The notes beneath the pieces are model-generated. The model was given only the letters and a program-made list of their open reading frames with translations. It did no database searches and was not told where the DNA came from. Positions 1 to 11,000 of a stretch of 64,000 bases of DNA are shown piece after piece. The position numbers and the translations under genes were made by a program. How positions within the stretch are numbered: position 1 is the stretch's first letter; every line of letters begins with the position of its first letter. This stretch comes from Ancylostoma caninum (lineage: Eukaryota; Nematoda; Chromadorea; Rhabditida; Ancylostomatidae), in the NCBI GenBank assembly GCA_037903475.1, contig JBAJFG010000039.1:1116001-1180000 (forward strand). The letters run 5' to 3'.

Positions 1-121
1 GAAAAATGCGCAAAATTTGTCAATAACGAAGGGAAAAAGTGGTGAAAGGGTATGTTACTCAACAGCTCGTTTCTATACTTTGGGTCGACCACTGCATATA
101 ATCGAATCCAAAAATGATTAA

Positions 122-372
122 AGGCAGCACTCATGGAAATCTCTGGGTTGGAGATTTTGCTGCATATCGGGGTTTTAAGGGACGATGAACTCACCGAAAA
201 CGATGAAGTAAAAAAAAAACGATGAAACACGCGGAAAACGCGAAAAATGACGGCTGTATTTTATGCGCGTCCATAGCGCGGACGAGTCCTCCGCGGTGGG
301 TCCCGCCACGAAACCCTGACAACGGTACGGGTATACTCAGTTCAGAAGTGAGAATTTTCGTGAGTGCTGCCT
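122..372. mobile_element. TTAA-flanked MITE, piggyBac-like
   Basis: The element starts AGGCAGCACTCA and ends with the inverse of that sequence. It is flanked on both sides by TTAA (118-121 and 373-376). TTAA target sites are the hallmark of the piggyBac superfamily, so a non-autonomous piggyBac-like element is the natural reading. No transposase frame is present. Related ends (TTAAAGGCAGTG) are seen near 57475 and, on the other strand, near 34298. Confidence 0.6.
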
Positions 373-910
373 TTAAGTCGAAATTTTGTATTTTCGAGGA
401 AGAATGAACACCAAAACCTGTGGGTAATCATGAGAAGAGGTTCATAACTTTCTTTTTTAAGCATTCAAACTTGCTAGATCGGGATTTAAACTGGTAATTA
501 ATTTTTTTAGTGAGGTATTCGCTTTCTGTTCGGTTCTTGGTACACTCGTTGTGTTCGAGATGAACCTATACAATAGTTAGGGAATGGTTTAGGTTTTTTT
601 ATTCTGGGAATTGATGCGTATTTTACGGACGACATTATCGACTCTCAAAAACTAAGATAAGAGGTAACTTCAAAGAACCGTCATTGAGCTGGTTGTTATT
701 GGTCAAGCGAAACAAAAATATTGGAAAAATGGCACTCTCAGTAGCAACAATGATGTTAGCGATAATAACAACTGCTACAGTATAGTGCAACAGTTTGATT
801 AACTGAAATAAATGGTTTCGTAATGAAAAGGCGGAGCTCATCCATTCCATGGCCGTGATTGTGATTCTATTTTTGTGTTACTGTGTGTATAGGAAATTCC
901 AAAACGCCAG

Positions 911-1062
911 GTGAATACGGACGGGTGCCGAGGCGCGGAAGTTTTGGGCAGAGACATGACACTCTGACTGTCTGCCGCACTCTTCGACTGATTATGCTTT
1001 GATGGCACTCTCTAATACTCTCTGCCCAAAAATTCCGCGCCGTGGCACCCGTCCGTATTCAT
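911..1062. mobile_element. Hairpin MITE with about 42-bp inverted arms
   Basis: The left arm (911-953) reads GTGAATACGGACGGGTGCCG and onward; the right arm (about 1019-1062) is its reverse complement with two or three mismatches. The spacer is about 65 bp. No coding capacity. Such fold-back structures are typical of miniature inverted-repeat transposable elements. The superfamily is not identifiable from the ends. Confidence 0.6.
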
Positions 1063-2174
1063 CCGGCCGTTTGCATTCCTCTGTAATTTACTAGCTTTGT
1101 TCGTGCCTGCTCTGAAACCGATGTAGCGACGTGTGGTAAGTACTTCTCTGTAGTAATAAGTTATTTTATCCATAGAGGGCTGGTTTCTGGTCAAAATCCA
1201 CGTATTGATTCTCATTATTTCTCTTATGAGCATTAGAAATTTTAAGAAAATCCCATGGTTTCCATAGCATGGCCCAAAAGGCAGCGGAAATAAGAGTAAA
1301 TGAAGATTTATGCATCAAACTTCAAACATCTGTGCGGAAGGCATCAAGATCACGAGAAGGAATGCATGTTTTAGCCTCGAGCGTTGGTTCATCTTGAGAC
1401 TCACATACGAGAACCGTCAATCACACTGCTTCCATGTAAACTAGCGATGTTTTGCAATAACAACTTTATGGGTGGCAGCTTCCGGAAATTTGTGGATTGG
1501 GTGTGAAATAGCAAGCTGAACGAAAGCATCGATCAGCATGGCATGTAGGAGCAACAGCGACCGATGTTGTTTCAAATGTAAACAGACGTATGTTTACGGA
1601 GTCGCGGAGTTATTCTAGAATCCTCTTAGGCTTGTTACGTGAAAGAGTGACGCATGAGTGACGTGCGAGTCATCGAATATCGTTTGTCTCGAATTATTTG
1701 AATATTTAACCTACAAGAAATAGATTTGTCCGAGGTTTCAAGTGAAATTACTCGCTCGAGTAATGGAAAGCATGGCATGGATCAACATGGGAAGTAATCT
1801 ATCCACAAATTTTCATAGTATCTCTCCTGGAAGCGAGATCTTTAGGGGACACCAGTTGTCGAGGACCAGAGCACGCGCGACAGTCCCATGCAACGTGACA
1901 CTCTGACTGTCTGCGCATCTACATAGTTCATTGGTGTCAGCATTTTCATACTCGTTCCATTCTCCACCTTATCGTTCTAACCTCTGCAGACAAGTAGTAG
2001 AGGGAGGCCATCATCAATGGAGGCCTCCCTCTTCCGTGTAGCTGGGATTCTTCAACACGTCCAGAATTATTATACTGGTGCTTTTTCTCCAGAAAAATTG
2101 AATAGCTAGAAGAAACTGAGATATTTTTTTAATCATAGCGACTTTATTGTTGTTATTACAATATGAGGACGCAT

Positions 2175-2269
2175 GCATCATTGAGGTTACCCAGGTTTAC
2201 CCAACCACACAAATTTACTCATGATAGTACGAATGTTGACACGTTTACCCTGGGTAATCTCAATAATGC
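2175..2269. repeat. TTACCC-palindrome fold-back element, copy 1
   Basis: Left arm GCATCATTGAGGTTACCCAG and right arm TTACCCTGGGTAATCTCAAT are inverted relative to each other across about 50 bp. Lies just downstream of the receptor gene. Same family as the copies at 10242, 10340, 28445, 28677, 29469, 29971 and 32639. Confidence 0.65.
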
Positions 2270-2712
2270 CTCCAGGCCATGGAAAATGTGTTTAAAATAA
2301 GGCTTGTCATACTGCAGCAAAGCTGCTCGCATGTGACTCTTCAGACTCGCGTATTGATCGATATTGATTTTCGAGCTTGGCAGGATGCTGGCACAGCCGC
2401 AGCCGCACGCATTCCTAAGAATAACTAACTAGGTTTCTGTTTTTGAGGCTTTTCCCAGAGTTTCTTTTTTGTGAGGAGCATCTGTTTTCTTTTCACTTTT
2501 GCCCCAGAATTGTTCATAATATATAATTTATAAAGATGGCTAACGTTGTCTTCCCAAAAATCATTCTACATATATCTATCAAAGAATCCGAGAAAAGCCA
2601 ATGCAGTGTAAGCTATGACCATACAACTTTTATACATAGTGTTAAGAAATTTTTAAAGCATTAGCGAGGTACAATGGCTTTTCAGTACAATGAGTCATGT
2701 GTACTGCGCCAC

Positions 2713-5700
2713 TCAAGCAATCTTCGGTCTGAACAGCACTTCACTGGATCTCCTTGCGTTGTTGTCCAGAGCAGTTAGCCATGAGTAGAAGTGTGATGCC
2801 TCTGTGTGAACTGGAGGGTACTGAAATAACTGGTATTAAAGACAATTAATGCTTTATTTGCTCATCGCCCCGCCCACTTCGCACGCGCCGATGAGGAGGC
2901 TGCCACGGCCTAAAGGCGGTGTCGCTTCATTATTGAAATATCGGTGGTGTGGAGAAAGACTTGCAAAATTACAAAGAAAAAAAGAACTGTTTTGACGGTA
3001 TTGACCATCTACAATTTGTGCAAAGCCATTTGTTGACTTATATTCAGCGGACTGCTTCTTGTAATACGTTATGTAGAAAACAATATTATTGATTTACCTT
3101 TTTTGTAGGTTCCGGTGGAGTTTCTTCAATGAGTGGCGCTACCTTATTCGGCAAAGGAGGAGGCGGGCTTTCCTCTTTCATGGGAGTTGGCTAAAATGTT
3201 CCATGAGTAGACAAGTTTTGCAGCTCTTTCCTGAGTTAATGGAATCAGAATGAAAAAGGTGACAAAGGATGCTCGCATGGGGAGTTGGGGGACCTTTCAA
3301 GGTTTTTTTCCTGGAAAAGCCTGATGTCGTTCCTTCCGTGATTGACCCACTCATAACTAGGATTTTGAGAGAAAACGTGGATTTCACATCCATGGAAAAA
3401 AAGCAAACTGTGTATGCATTCAGGAAAAGCCTGTTTTTTTTTCTTAACGCTCGGAACCAAAACTTTGAAGTGCGCTCAAAACATCAGCTTAATCTCTGTA
3501 AGAACACTAAGAAATTTCTTCTACGTTCTCTATTCTACAATGCTAAACAGAACGAATGCAGTGACGATAATAAACAAATGAATAATTAGTTGAATAAGTG
3601 GAGAAATAGTGAGAAAAGATTCAAAAAATGAGGTGTCTGATTAGATATTTACCTCCTGCGGTGTGAGATCGTCCTCATCATCCTCGCATTTCTTCTCCTT
3701 CGGTTTTTCTGGACACAGCATGTAGAAGCTCCCGAAACACCCAGGCTTTCCCCATTTTTGGCATGTCTATGAATGAAAATCGCGCTTTTTTTCAAAAACT
3801 CTTGGAAACCCTGTGGAACTTACGTTTAGGTGACAGAATGTATGTACGACAAATATTGTAGGACCGGTGAGCAGCGCCAATAAAGCTGCTAGAATGAATA
3901 GATAGAAGGTCTGAAATGAAAAATACGTGTGAAGCTTCGAAAGATCCTGGAAGGTTCTTCCCAGACTCCTTTTGGCCTTAGCTTACCTGCTCGTTTCCAG
4001 CAAAAAGGACCATCAACCAAAGAGTGAACAAAAGGAGCGAGAACATCAGTAAAGACTTCGCTGATCGCCTGAAGGTGTGTATATACATTTGCTCATTGGA
4101 AATATCCTTCTGCAGGAATGTCAGCCCATCAAAAGCTTGAGATCTCTTATATCCAAAGAACCTATCCAGCAGCTATTCATCACAAATGATCTACTCACAG
4201 TAGCTCACAGAAAGATCCTTGATTCTTTGAAAGATTTTTGATTTGAAATAGGAAAAATAGGCTTGAAAGCGACCCACTTGGCCCAGAAGCACTGCTTCTG
4301 GTCCTGCTCAAGTGTAGTCTTGTCGCAGGCAAGACAGCTCAGTTGCGCTTGAAATCCAGCCAGGAAAACGAGGATCCAAATAGGGATCACAAACGCCCAG
4401 AACATGTCTCCTGGTGCAGTAGAGAAACAGCTAAAAATAGTGTATGTATGTGTACCACTGAGATTTCTTTTGTGATAAATGTAAAAAGTTATAGTTAATT
4501 AAGCATTGTTTATAGCTTCCTATCCCTTTCCCTGCATTTCACATGCATTCTTTGTGCAAAAATACTGCAAGCATGGAAAATTTCAGTAAGGAAATTTAAA
4601 TTTCTTCCAAATTCCCCAAGTTTGACGCCCTGTTGACCAGTGACTTGGATCAGATTCCAGGCGACCGCAGAGTGAACCTCTCAAAGAAGCAAAACGGCTT
4701 ATTGATTAATCAGCGTCCCAAAAAGTAGTGCTGGTAACTCTGGCTGATTGAAAAAATGTTCAAGCGACATAAAATTTTGAAAAAAAAGCCGAAGTTTTTT
4801 AAAAGAGTCCCGAAAAAAAAACAACAGATCTTCCACTGATTATGAGGTGTTTTCAGATGCAGACGAATCCAGTGGCCGGCACCAACAGCATGTGCTACAC
4901 CGCATGCGGCCTGGCACTCTCATTGTCTGCGCATCCACACATATCACCCCTCTCATCCTCGACCAGTTCTGCTTTCTCCTATCTTAATCTGTCCAAAGCA
5001 AGCGTGTGCGGGGGCCTCGACGCCTGAATCAGCTCCCAGAAAGGCCAGGCCTGGATTTACTGGGGAGAAAAAAAAACTCATGGTACCAACAAATGGTCGG
5101 GTTCCGCATTTTTCAGGTTATTACATCTAATCCAGAGAAGGAGAACCGGCCCCAACGATTCGCAAAAATAGTAACTGAATCGTGCAGTTATAAAACAAGA
5201 AAAAAAAAACAGATGATTCGGAAGGGGAGAACTGGAGGAAGGAACTCACAACTGATATGATAATCCATAGTATTTCTTAAGCGTGAAGTACGCAACTAGG
5301 GTAGGAATTAACGCGATGAGAATCGGTAGAATATAGTTCGGAGGAGCCGGTAAGGAGCCATCTTTCTTGGATCTGCCATGAACCATCCTGAAATGTGCAA
5401 TTTAGGAGAAAAACAGACTAAGAAGCGCTGGTAACATATTGAATTGAAAACTAAACATGAAACATTGAAAGAAAGCCGAAATTTCTCACGATTTTGTAAA
5501 ATTTGCCTCCATAAAAAATGCTGCACACACCAAGGCCATGAAGAAATGCGAGAGAATGGCGATGATTTTGCAAAAGTTCTAAAAATGAATTTTCAGGAAC
5601 TTAGATGGCATTTCAGAAAATAAGGGATAAACACTCACTCGTTTCGAAGCGAACGATGCATTGAGAATGCCAATAACTATGACGAGGAGAATGATCACCA

Positions 5701-7074
5701 ACTCTTCGTAAAAATGTATGTAGCGGTGATGACCGTGGTTCCTGAAAGGAAAATTCACTGCCAAGAAAAAGTTTAGCAGATTACATGAACTCTTTTCCAT
5801 AGTTGTGCAGCGGTGGGAGCGAGAGGTGAGAGCGCAGGCGACGAAATAGAGGTGTGGCTCTCCTCTGCGTCTATGGCTAGCGCTGCCGTGATTGGTCGAT
5901 TACGAGTGAGACAGCGAAAAAGTGCCTTGTGAAGTGGAGAGCGCAGACGAGGATGGAGGAGAACTACGCAAAGCAACTCATAATCCATTGAGGGACAAAG
6001 ATTATAGACTTGTAGGTGTTTCCACCCTCTCAATCTATCGTAACCCAATCGTGTCTGCAAAACCCGCCCTAGAGGCCAAATCTATCAGAACATTTTATGT
6101 CTGAAGTAGAGATAACTTTTGTAATTCTTGGTTTTATTCATAATTTTGCAATTTTCCACGTTACTATAATTGTTTATCCTCTTTGAGAAATTTGAGTTTT
6201 GTGCTTTTATTTTTAAACTCCCCCTCTTCTCTGAGACTGCCCCCATTTCCTCGCTGTTCACACCTAGCTGAGCAAATTTTCACCCTACCTATGCATTATA
6301 TTCACCACGATCGTAACCACACACCACAGAATGATCCATACCGACATAAAGTAGAGTAAATACTAGAAGAGAAAATAAGTTACTCCTTAAAAAAGCTGCT
6401 TTCATCCAGAAATCGCAACCTTTACGATAGTTCTCTGGGTTTCGCTGAGAACAGTAGCAGTACATCTAACATTCTGTTCATTATCGCAAACTCCATCATT
6501 CGGCGTAGTATCGATGCACGTTTCTGGAAATAAAGTAATAAATGAGTTTAGTTGGGGTCTGAATGTTCCCCAAGGATTTCGGGGGTCACTGAGTCGTCCC
6601 TGGGGGGGGGACTTTTGGAGCGATGGTAATAGCAAACCTGGATTTGGGTTGTAACACGAGACTACATTAGTTGTAGTGTTGAGCTGCCATAAATAAGAAT
6701 TTTCAATGCAAGTACAGGTGGACGATTTGATAGAATCATTCAAGTGAACCTGTAATTGCTCATAGTCAGGTATGAAAATCTGGAATTTTTCTGGAAATTT
6801 CAAGGTTTCAAATCCTTATAAAAAGTAAGGATTAGATTTTGTGACTTAAAACGTACAAGGATATGCAGGACAATAAGAAAATGTAAGAATATGGGCAGAA
6901 ATGGATCTAATAAAGCTTCTTCACCACGTTTAATTCTTGTTTAATGAGAGCATTCACCTCATAACTGCATGCCGTTGTAGTATTAGTCGTAAACTTGTCG
7001 CATTCGCACTTCTGTGCGGAAGTAGTACCTCTCCAATGCCACAGAAATAAGAAGAAAATCAAGAACCTCATCAT
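2713..7074 (-). CDS. Class B (secretin/adhesion)-type seven-transmembrane receptor, 13 exons
   Basis: Predicted G protein-coupled receptor of about 488 residues in the plasma membrane. Exons from the start: 6958-7074, 6638-6779, 6426-6523, 6289-6362, 5639-5741, 5490-5578, 5250-5387, 4209-4430, 3987-4068, 3824-3910, 3653-3766, 3098-3190, 2713-2820; all phases agree. A signal peptide (MMRFLIFFLFLWHW) precedes an ectodomain of roughly 120 residues with nine cysteines. Seven hydrophobic segments follow. Class B traits are the cysteine at the top of segment 3 (NFCKIIAILSHFF), its partner in the loop before segment 5 (QFCFSTAPGDMFWAF), and TLWLMVLFAG followed by FVVHTFCHLN in segments 6-7. The tail has a Cys-rich part, then acidic and proline-rich parts. 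I see no GPS cleavage motif and no standard hormone-receptor domain, so the ligand is unknown. A splice acceptor 17 bases upstream of the start (CTTTAG) could accept a spliced leader. Confidence 0.85.
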
Positions 7075-8049
7075 TGCAACGAGCTAAAGCCAGGTGTCCA
7101 TGGTTGTTTCTGGAGATCACCTCCAGTAGCACGTGACCATAGCCTTCCCACCACTCCATGGCGACACATGACTTAACCATAGCTCCTTTGTTTAGACGAG
7201 AACGTTCGTACGGATCAGGTGATTAATAAAATATTTGAGCTTTTAGAGATTCGAGGTCGTATTCTCTGCTCAGTCAGCATTTTGCCTAGAAATTGAAGTC
7301 ACACAACCCCTGAGATAAATTTCATCCAGAAATGCATACGCACACATAAATGCGTTGCTTTCTGGGAATCTCAGCGATAGTTCTGATGACGGAACGAGTG
7401 GATGGGTGGAAGGAGTACGAAGAAAGCACTACATATGGACGAGGTGCAAGTCAAGACTGCTTGTTGATAAAGTTTTGGAATTTATCACTCCTCCGATCTA
7501 TTATGTACTTTGTTGTAGAGAAACCCTTCATGTTTAGCCGGTTAACTCACCATATTATAACACGGAATTCTTGTGAACTTTGCACAACTCATCACAACCG
7601 CGACTGCAAACCTGCGCCAAATCTGGGAAATATTCTCTTTCCTTTCTCTTTTGTTAGGGTTATTTTTTGGTTCATTTTTGATTACTCTGCTGTAATTGGG
7701 TTGATCGTCACAGGAACTCTAAAATATGACATCAAATTTTAATGAACCATTGCTATAATTCCTCTCAAAACATCTGCACTAGAAATTGAACGAAAAATCG
7801 AAGCTCTTACATAACGGCAGAGGTAAACAACCACGAAAAAAAAAACAAAAATATAGATAGGCACAGAAAACGAATCAGTCATGGGACACACGAGAAAATC
7901 ATTTGAAAGTACCGGTCAAGCTCAAATTTCTCAATACATCTGAAGAAAGCATCATCAAAGGCTATGTGAGAGACTGAATAACATCTAACTAATAAGATTA
8001 AATATTAAATCTATTCTCATTTTATTCTGCGGTTTAGAACTACTTCACT
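7075..8049. promoter_or_regulatory. Upstream region of receptor gene / 3' flank of homeobox gene
   Basis: No exon recognised. Both neighbours are on the minus strand, so this 975-bp gap holds the receptor promoter (right of 7074) and the homeobox 3' end (left of 8050). The 130-residue frame at 7350-7742 on the plus strand has no supporting splice sites or family resemblance. Confidence 0.4.
8021..8026 (-). terminator. Polyadenylation signal of the homeobox gene
   Basis: AATAAA on the minus strand, about 24 bases after the TGA stop of the NK-2 gene. This would imply a very short 3' untranslated region, which is common in nematodes. Confidence 0.5.
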
Positions 8050-11000
8050 TCAGTGCCAACCCCAGCTGTTCGCCATGTACGAGGTGGTCGGAGGCGCTTG
8101 GGAGAGGTATCCACCAGTTGCTGGCAGATATCCTGTGGAGCCGGGGAGATATCTATAAGAATACCAGAAGAAGGGTAAAAAAAATGAATTTAGGGGTTAG
8201 CATACCCAGCTCCACTCCCTCCAAAGGCGACAGCAGCAGCTGCTGCTTGATAGGGCGACGAGGCGATCTCAGGCGGACATGGCTTTCCGTCTCGGACCAA
8301 CATTTGAATGGGCATCCGGAAACTGGAAAAAAATCCTTTTACTTGTTTGTAACTAAGAAATTGAAAATAAAAGTTCACCTAAGATCAGGAATAGGACAGT
8401 ACCTCCTGGCTGAGAACGCAGTACTAGCTGGGGTGGTGAACGAGGGAGACGAGCTAAGGAGTCCAGGGTTTAGGCCTTTCTCTTGGATCGTCTTCTTAGT
8501 CTTGTATCTGTAACTAATGGAACAGTAGAAGTCATAGTCAAATGCCCAGGAGTACTGCTCCTTGCTTCATTCGAAAGGTTTCACATACCGATGGTTCTGG
8601 AACCATATTTTCACCTGTGTGGGGGTGAGTCGAATTTGCATGGCGAGTTGTTCACGTTCCGGAGCGCTGAGATATCTGAAAGACGGCCAAGTTTACGAGG
8701 ATTCATTTTAGTAACTCATGAGGTTCATCGGAAGCTGTGCAGGTAATATTTCTCCAACAAGTATTGGCTTGCGAGCAATTCGTAGTGAAATAGCTTAGAT
8801 TCACTTATGATGTCTGGAACTATGTATATGTGCCTAGAACCGAGTGAATAATACAAATAATTTAATTACGAAATAGCTAAACGATCCTAATTTTGAATAT
8901 TCGAGAAAAAAAAAACGTAGAGCCCTGCTTATCCCTGCTGTAGGGCTGTGTTCTCTCTTTTGTTTAACATTCAAGTTTCCGACTGACGACCCTATTCTTC
9001 CCTTTTCAGCTCTGCAAAAGCAGCTGTTTCAGGACTCGGAAGAGAGGATATACGTAGGACAACACGATGCAAAAAAAAAAATCATATTTTCATGTTGATG
9101 GAGTTTTCTGCACTGCTATTCCTGGCAAGGAAGGGTCGAGATGAGGAGGAGTTCAATCCCGATAGATGAAAGGAAGAGGAACTTCGACGTTTCACCCCCA
9201 ATGCACTTAAGCTTTCCCTTTGCTTTAAATTCGATATTCATCAACTGATTCCTCTCTTGCAAAAGGTCTCTGAGAAGGTAACTAATATCCTACCTCTATC
9301 TCGGAAATCTAAACAAAATTGTAAGGCGTTTCAGTATCTCCACTGTGTGTTGTCGTTTCATTAAAGCTATCGTCCCACCTCAGAATCGTTTTCGAGATTT
9401 TCATAGGAAAAGAATCTTGACAAGGTGCTGACCACAAAGACGTGTGTGATTTCATGCAAAACTGCCAAAAAAACCCGTTTTCGTGCCTCAATTAGGAACC
9501 TGTGGATGGAGCCGAGGGGCGGGGCTGAGGCACTGTGTGAGTGATTCACTCACAGGAGCGCAACTTGTGGGAAAATTTGTAATTATCGTGAGATTTGTCA
9601 TCCACTGCCTACCAGACTAGACACTGCGCTCCATGCGTGACGAGCAAATAAATCCATAGGTTGAAAACAGTTTAATGTTGTACCGGCTCCGCCCAAAGGC
9701 TCCTCAAGAATTGGGGCTTGAAAACTGGTTCTTTCGGCACTTATCACGGAAACACATATACCGTTCTAATTAGCAGCTACTGGAGGTTCTTTTCATGTGA
9801 AAATCTCAAAAACGATTTGAGGTGGGACGCTAACTTCAAGTCCTTTTCACACTGCTTCCAATTTTTTGTACTTATCTACCTTTTACTAAGTTCATCTTTA
9901 TTTTTCATAATTATTTCTTCTTCTATGGCTGGGGTGTTCGGGTTTCATTCCACTCGGCATTTCCTTGACAATTAGGCAGAAATGCAGTGGCGAAGGTGCG
10001 ATCAGGGCCAATCTGTCCCTCTACGTCGACTAACTGGAATACCCCCTATGGCCAGATTTCCTCAAATTTCCTTACACCGAATAAGTAGGATAAAGTAGGT
10101 TCAATTCCATCATAGCCGATCAAAGTCGAACGAGGACAAATCGACTCCTTCAGCATCTCTGCAATATTCGTCCCTAATGTCACCGGGACTACATGGTTAC
10201 ATGATTCTAAGGCCATCAATTCACTCCGCCAGCGGTCGCATGCATCAGTGAGATTACCCAGGGTACATGTGTTAACCAGCATTAACATTGGCGACACCAC
10301 GTTCACCCTGGGTAATCCCAGTGATGCATCCGGAGGCCGCATTCATCATTGAGATCACCCAAGGTAAAAGTGTAAATGCCGCGTAGATCTACCCATAATT
10401 AACACAGGCGTCAACGCCTCTACCCTGGGTAATATCAATGATGCATCGAGGCTCAGTGTTTTTTCATATGGGTGTGGGAATTTCAAAAGATTGACGGGCC
10501 GAGAGCTTTCCAATTTACTAACTGCTAATTCATGAGGAAAAGCACCTATAGCTGTGCCCTTGCCATCTGTGTACCTCATAGGATAATTTACTACACATTT
10601 GAGGCGAGATATGCATAAATAAAGGCTACTAGCGCTGATCATCATTATCTATATATCAAATATAGAAACGCTTACGACACTTTTTTCAAAAATCTGGACG
10701 ACGCGCGTGGACGCCAAATTCAAATGATAGGAATGCATCTGTAGGCAAGGTGGTTAGGAAGGGGGCTAGGAAACATAGGACACCATCCGAATGGGGCGGA
10801 GGGCCCAGGACACTGTTTACTGGTTAGTATCGATCTGGACATCGACTTATCGATCGATTTTATCGATGTTCCTCAGTTTAGCTCCAATCCGGATCGAAAT
10901 GGGCCTACTGGAGTCTTTCACCACACTCATCACGAATCTGACAGCCGGCGTGCACGGCGTAGTTATTGATTTGTTGATGCTACATATTGATTTATTGATT

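Larger units (their letters stand above)
1..2712. other. Intergenic region with small transposon remnants
   Basis: No exon chain could be built on either strand; the open frames here are short and not protein-like. The stretch holds a 251-bp element in a TTAA site (122-372), a hairpin element (about 911-1062), one TTACCC fold-back element (2175-2269) and a diverged motif of the type GACACTCTGACTGTCTGC at about 954 and 1898 that recurs near 4913. The last 200 bases should contain the 3' untranslated region of the receptor gene that ends at 2713. Confidence 0.6.

Noticed and set aside
6780..6790. Upstream acceptor (6791) for receptor exon 2
   Set aside because: It breaks the phase with exon 1; the acceptor TTCCAG ending at 6780 restores it and makes the whole gene divisible by three.
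10242..10447. CRISPR-like array
   Set aside because: Spacing and arms fit two adjacent fold-back elements, not regular repeats with unique spacers, and the genome is eukaryotic.
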